Assembly (NCBI GenBank): GCA_038828875.1
Contig: JAWBMQ010000001.1
Location: 62,001 to 126,000, forward strand
Source of the DNA: JAWBMQ01 sp038828875
GTDB taxonomy: Archaea; Nanobdellota; Nanobdellia; Woesearchaeales; JAWBMQ01
DNA length: 64,000 nt
Direction: 5' to 3'
Part shown: piece by piece, positions 63,494-64,000 of the stretch
Numbering within the stretch: the first letter of the stretch is position 1
How the letters are laid out: each line of letters begins with the position of its first letter
Notes under the pieces: generated by a model
Database searches by the model: none
The model's input: the letters and a program-made list of their open reading frames with translations, nothing else
Told to the model about the DNA's origin: nothing
Made by a program: the position numbers and the translations under genes

Positions 63494-64000
63494 ATGAATT
63501 TCCTTGTACAAAATGCAATAAAAACCCAAGAAAGTATGAATGAACAAAGTTTGGATGAGTTCGATGCATATAAAGCAACGATAAAAGTAATTGGATGTGG
63601 TGGAGCAGGTAATAATATGGTAAATTGGCTTTACCAAAAAGGAGTATATGGAGCACAAGTANNNNNNNNNNNNNNNNNNNNNNNNNNNNNNNNNNNNNNN
63701 NNNNNNNNNNNNNNNNNNNNNNNNNNNNNNNNNNNNNNNNNNNNNNNNNNNNNNNNNNTTATTGCTATTAATACTGATGCTCAACACTTAAAAATTACAG
63801 AAGCTCATACTAAGATATTAATTGGTAAAGAATTAACAAGAGGTCTAGGATGTGGTGGATTCCCTGAAAAAGGCGAAGAATCTGCAAAAGAGAGTGTTAA
63901 TGAAATTAGAAAGGCATTAGATGGTGCAGATATGGTCTTTGTTTGTGCAGGAATGGGCGGTGGAACAGGTACAGGAAGTGCACCAGTTGTTGCAAGAATT
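63494..64000 (+). CDS. ftsZ: Cell division protein FtsZ, 3' end outside window and gap inside
   Basis: FtsZ is a tubulin-like GTPase that forms the division ring. IKVIGCGGAGNNMVNWL (nucleotide-binding start), INTDAQ, LTRGLGCGGFPEKGEES and the tubulin signature GGGTGTGSAP are visible. The N run 63662-63758 lies between YGAQV and IAINTDAQ, where other FtsZ proteins have only one or two residues, so it is a placeholder. The start is the ATG after GAGGTGA. The gene continues beyond the window. Confidence 0.93.
   Translation, partial: MNFLVQNAIKTQESMNEQSLDEFDAYKATIKVIGCGGAGNNMVNWLYQKGVYGAQVXXXXXXXXXXXXXXXXXXXXXXXXXXXXXXXXXIAINTDAQHLKITEAHTKILIGKELTRGLGCGGFPEKGEESAKESVNEIRKALDGADMVFVCAGMGGGTGTGSAPVVARI
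63662..63758. other. Assembly gap (97 N) inside ftsZ
   Basis: The flanking protein pieces are almost directly adjacent in the FtsZ family, so very few real bases are probably missing. Confidence 0.8.

Overview
The window is strongly A+T-rich and archaeal. Evidence for this is an archaeal-type 16S rRNA, the ribosomal protein order uL3-uL4-uL23-uL2-uS19-uL22-uS3-uL29-aIF1, P0/P1 stalk proteins, eS6 next to aIF2 gamma, TATA-box promoters with leaderless or GGTGA-led genes, archaellins, DUF357, NurA and AGOG. Compact genes, a 16S gene standing alone without 23S or 5S, a divergent 16S sequence and a patchwork of bacterial-like genes (MutS, acetate kinase, LspA-like, HD-GYP) suggest a DPANN archaeon, perhaps a Woesearchaeota/Pacearchaeota relative. 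That placement is inference.

Layout. 1-3.7 kb: an ArlJ/FlaJ-like pilus platform protein cut by the window edge, a METTL5-like rRNA m6A methyltransferase, and the 16S rRNA gene enclosed by an 18-bp processing stem. 3.8-9.6 kb: a complete type I restriction-modification system (hsdM-hsdS-hsdR). 9.6-12.35 kb: mutS, interrupted by an assembly gap whose flanks duplicate 129 bp. 12.4-28.8 kb: housekeeping and hypothetical genes, including uL1-P0-P1, a membrane-anchored JAMM protein, an NFACT-R protein, a GT4 glycosyltransferase, Memo, NurA, an HD-GYP protein, an M50 protease, AGOG and tRNA-Arg. 28.76-32.7 kb: a BofA-like protein, then a tight operon of four short proteins with class III (pilin-like) signal peptides and one polytopic membrane protein. 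32.7-36.6 kb: acetate kinase, an RFC-like protein with degenerate Walker B, an NSUN-type RNA methyltransferase and tRNA-Thr. 36.8-41.9 kb: the S10-type ribosomal operon, cut off after uL29 and aIF1. 42-46.5 kb: large membrane proteins and a winged-helix regulator. 46.5-51.5 kb: tRNA-Gly, aIF2 gamma, eS6, the four-subunit pyruvate:ferredoxin oxidoreductase and tRNA-Gln. 51.5-56.6 kb: three archaellins in tandem, three membrane proteins (one with five cysteine-pair repeats), a methyltransferase and a lone pilin-like protein. 56.6-64 kb: an LspA-like peptidase, a form III-like RuBisCO with a gap over its active site, membrane proteins, a large sequon-rich secreted protein, a winged-helix regulator, and ftsZ cut by the window end.

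How it fits together. Por plus AckA point to fermentation of pyruvate towards acetate. RuBisCO suggests the AMP/nucleoside salvage route known from other archaea. The FlaJ-like platform, three archaellins and at least five further class-III-signal proteins suggest more than one type IV filament-like system. The most unusual items are the 29.1-32.7 kb pilin-like operon, the archaellin cluster with duplicated upstream elements and novel membrane neighbours, the phased palindrome array upstream of ftsZ, and the LspA-like and HD-GYP proteins in an archaeon. Three runs of about 97 N are unsized scaffold gaps, each inside a coding gene.
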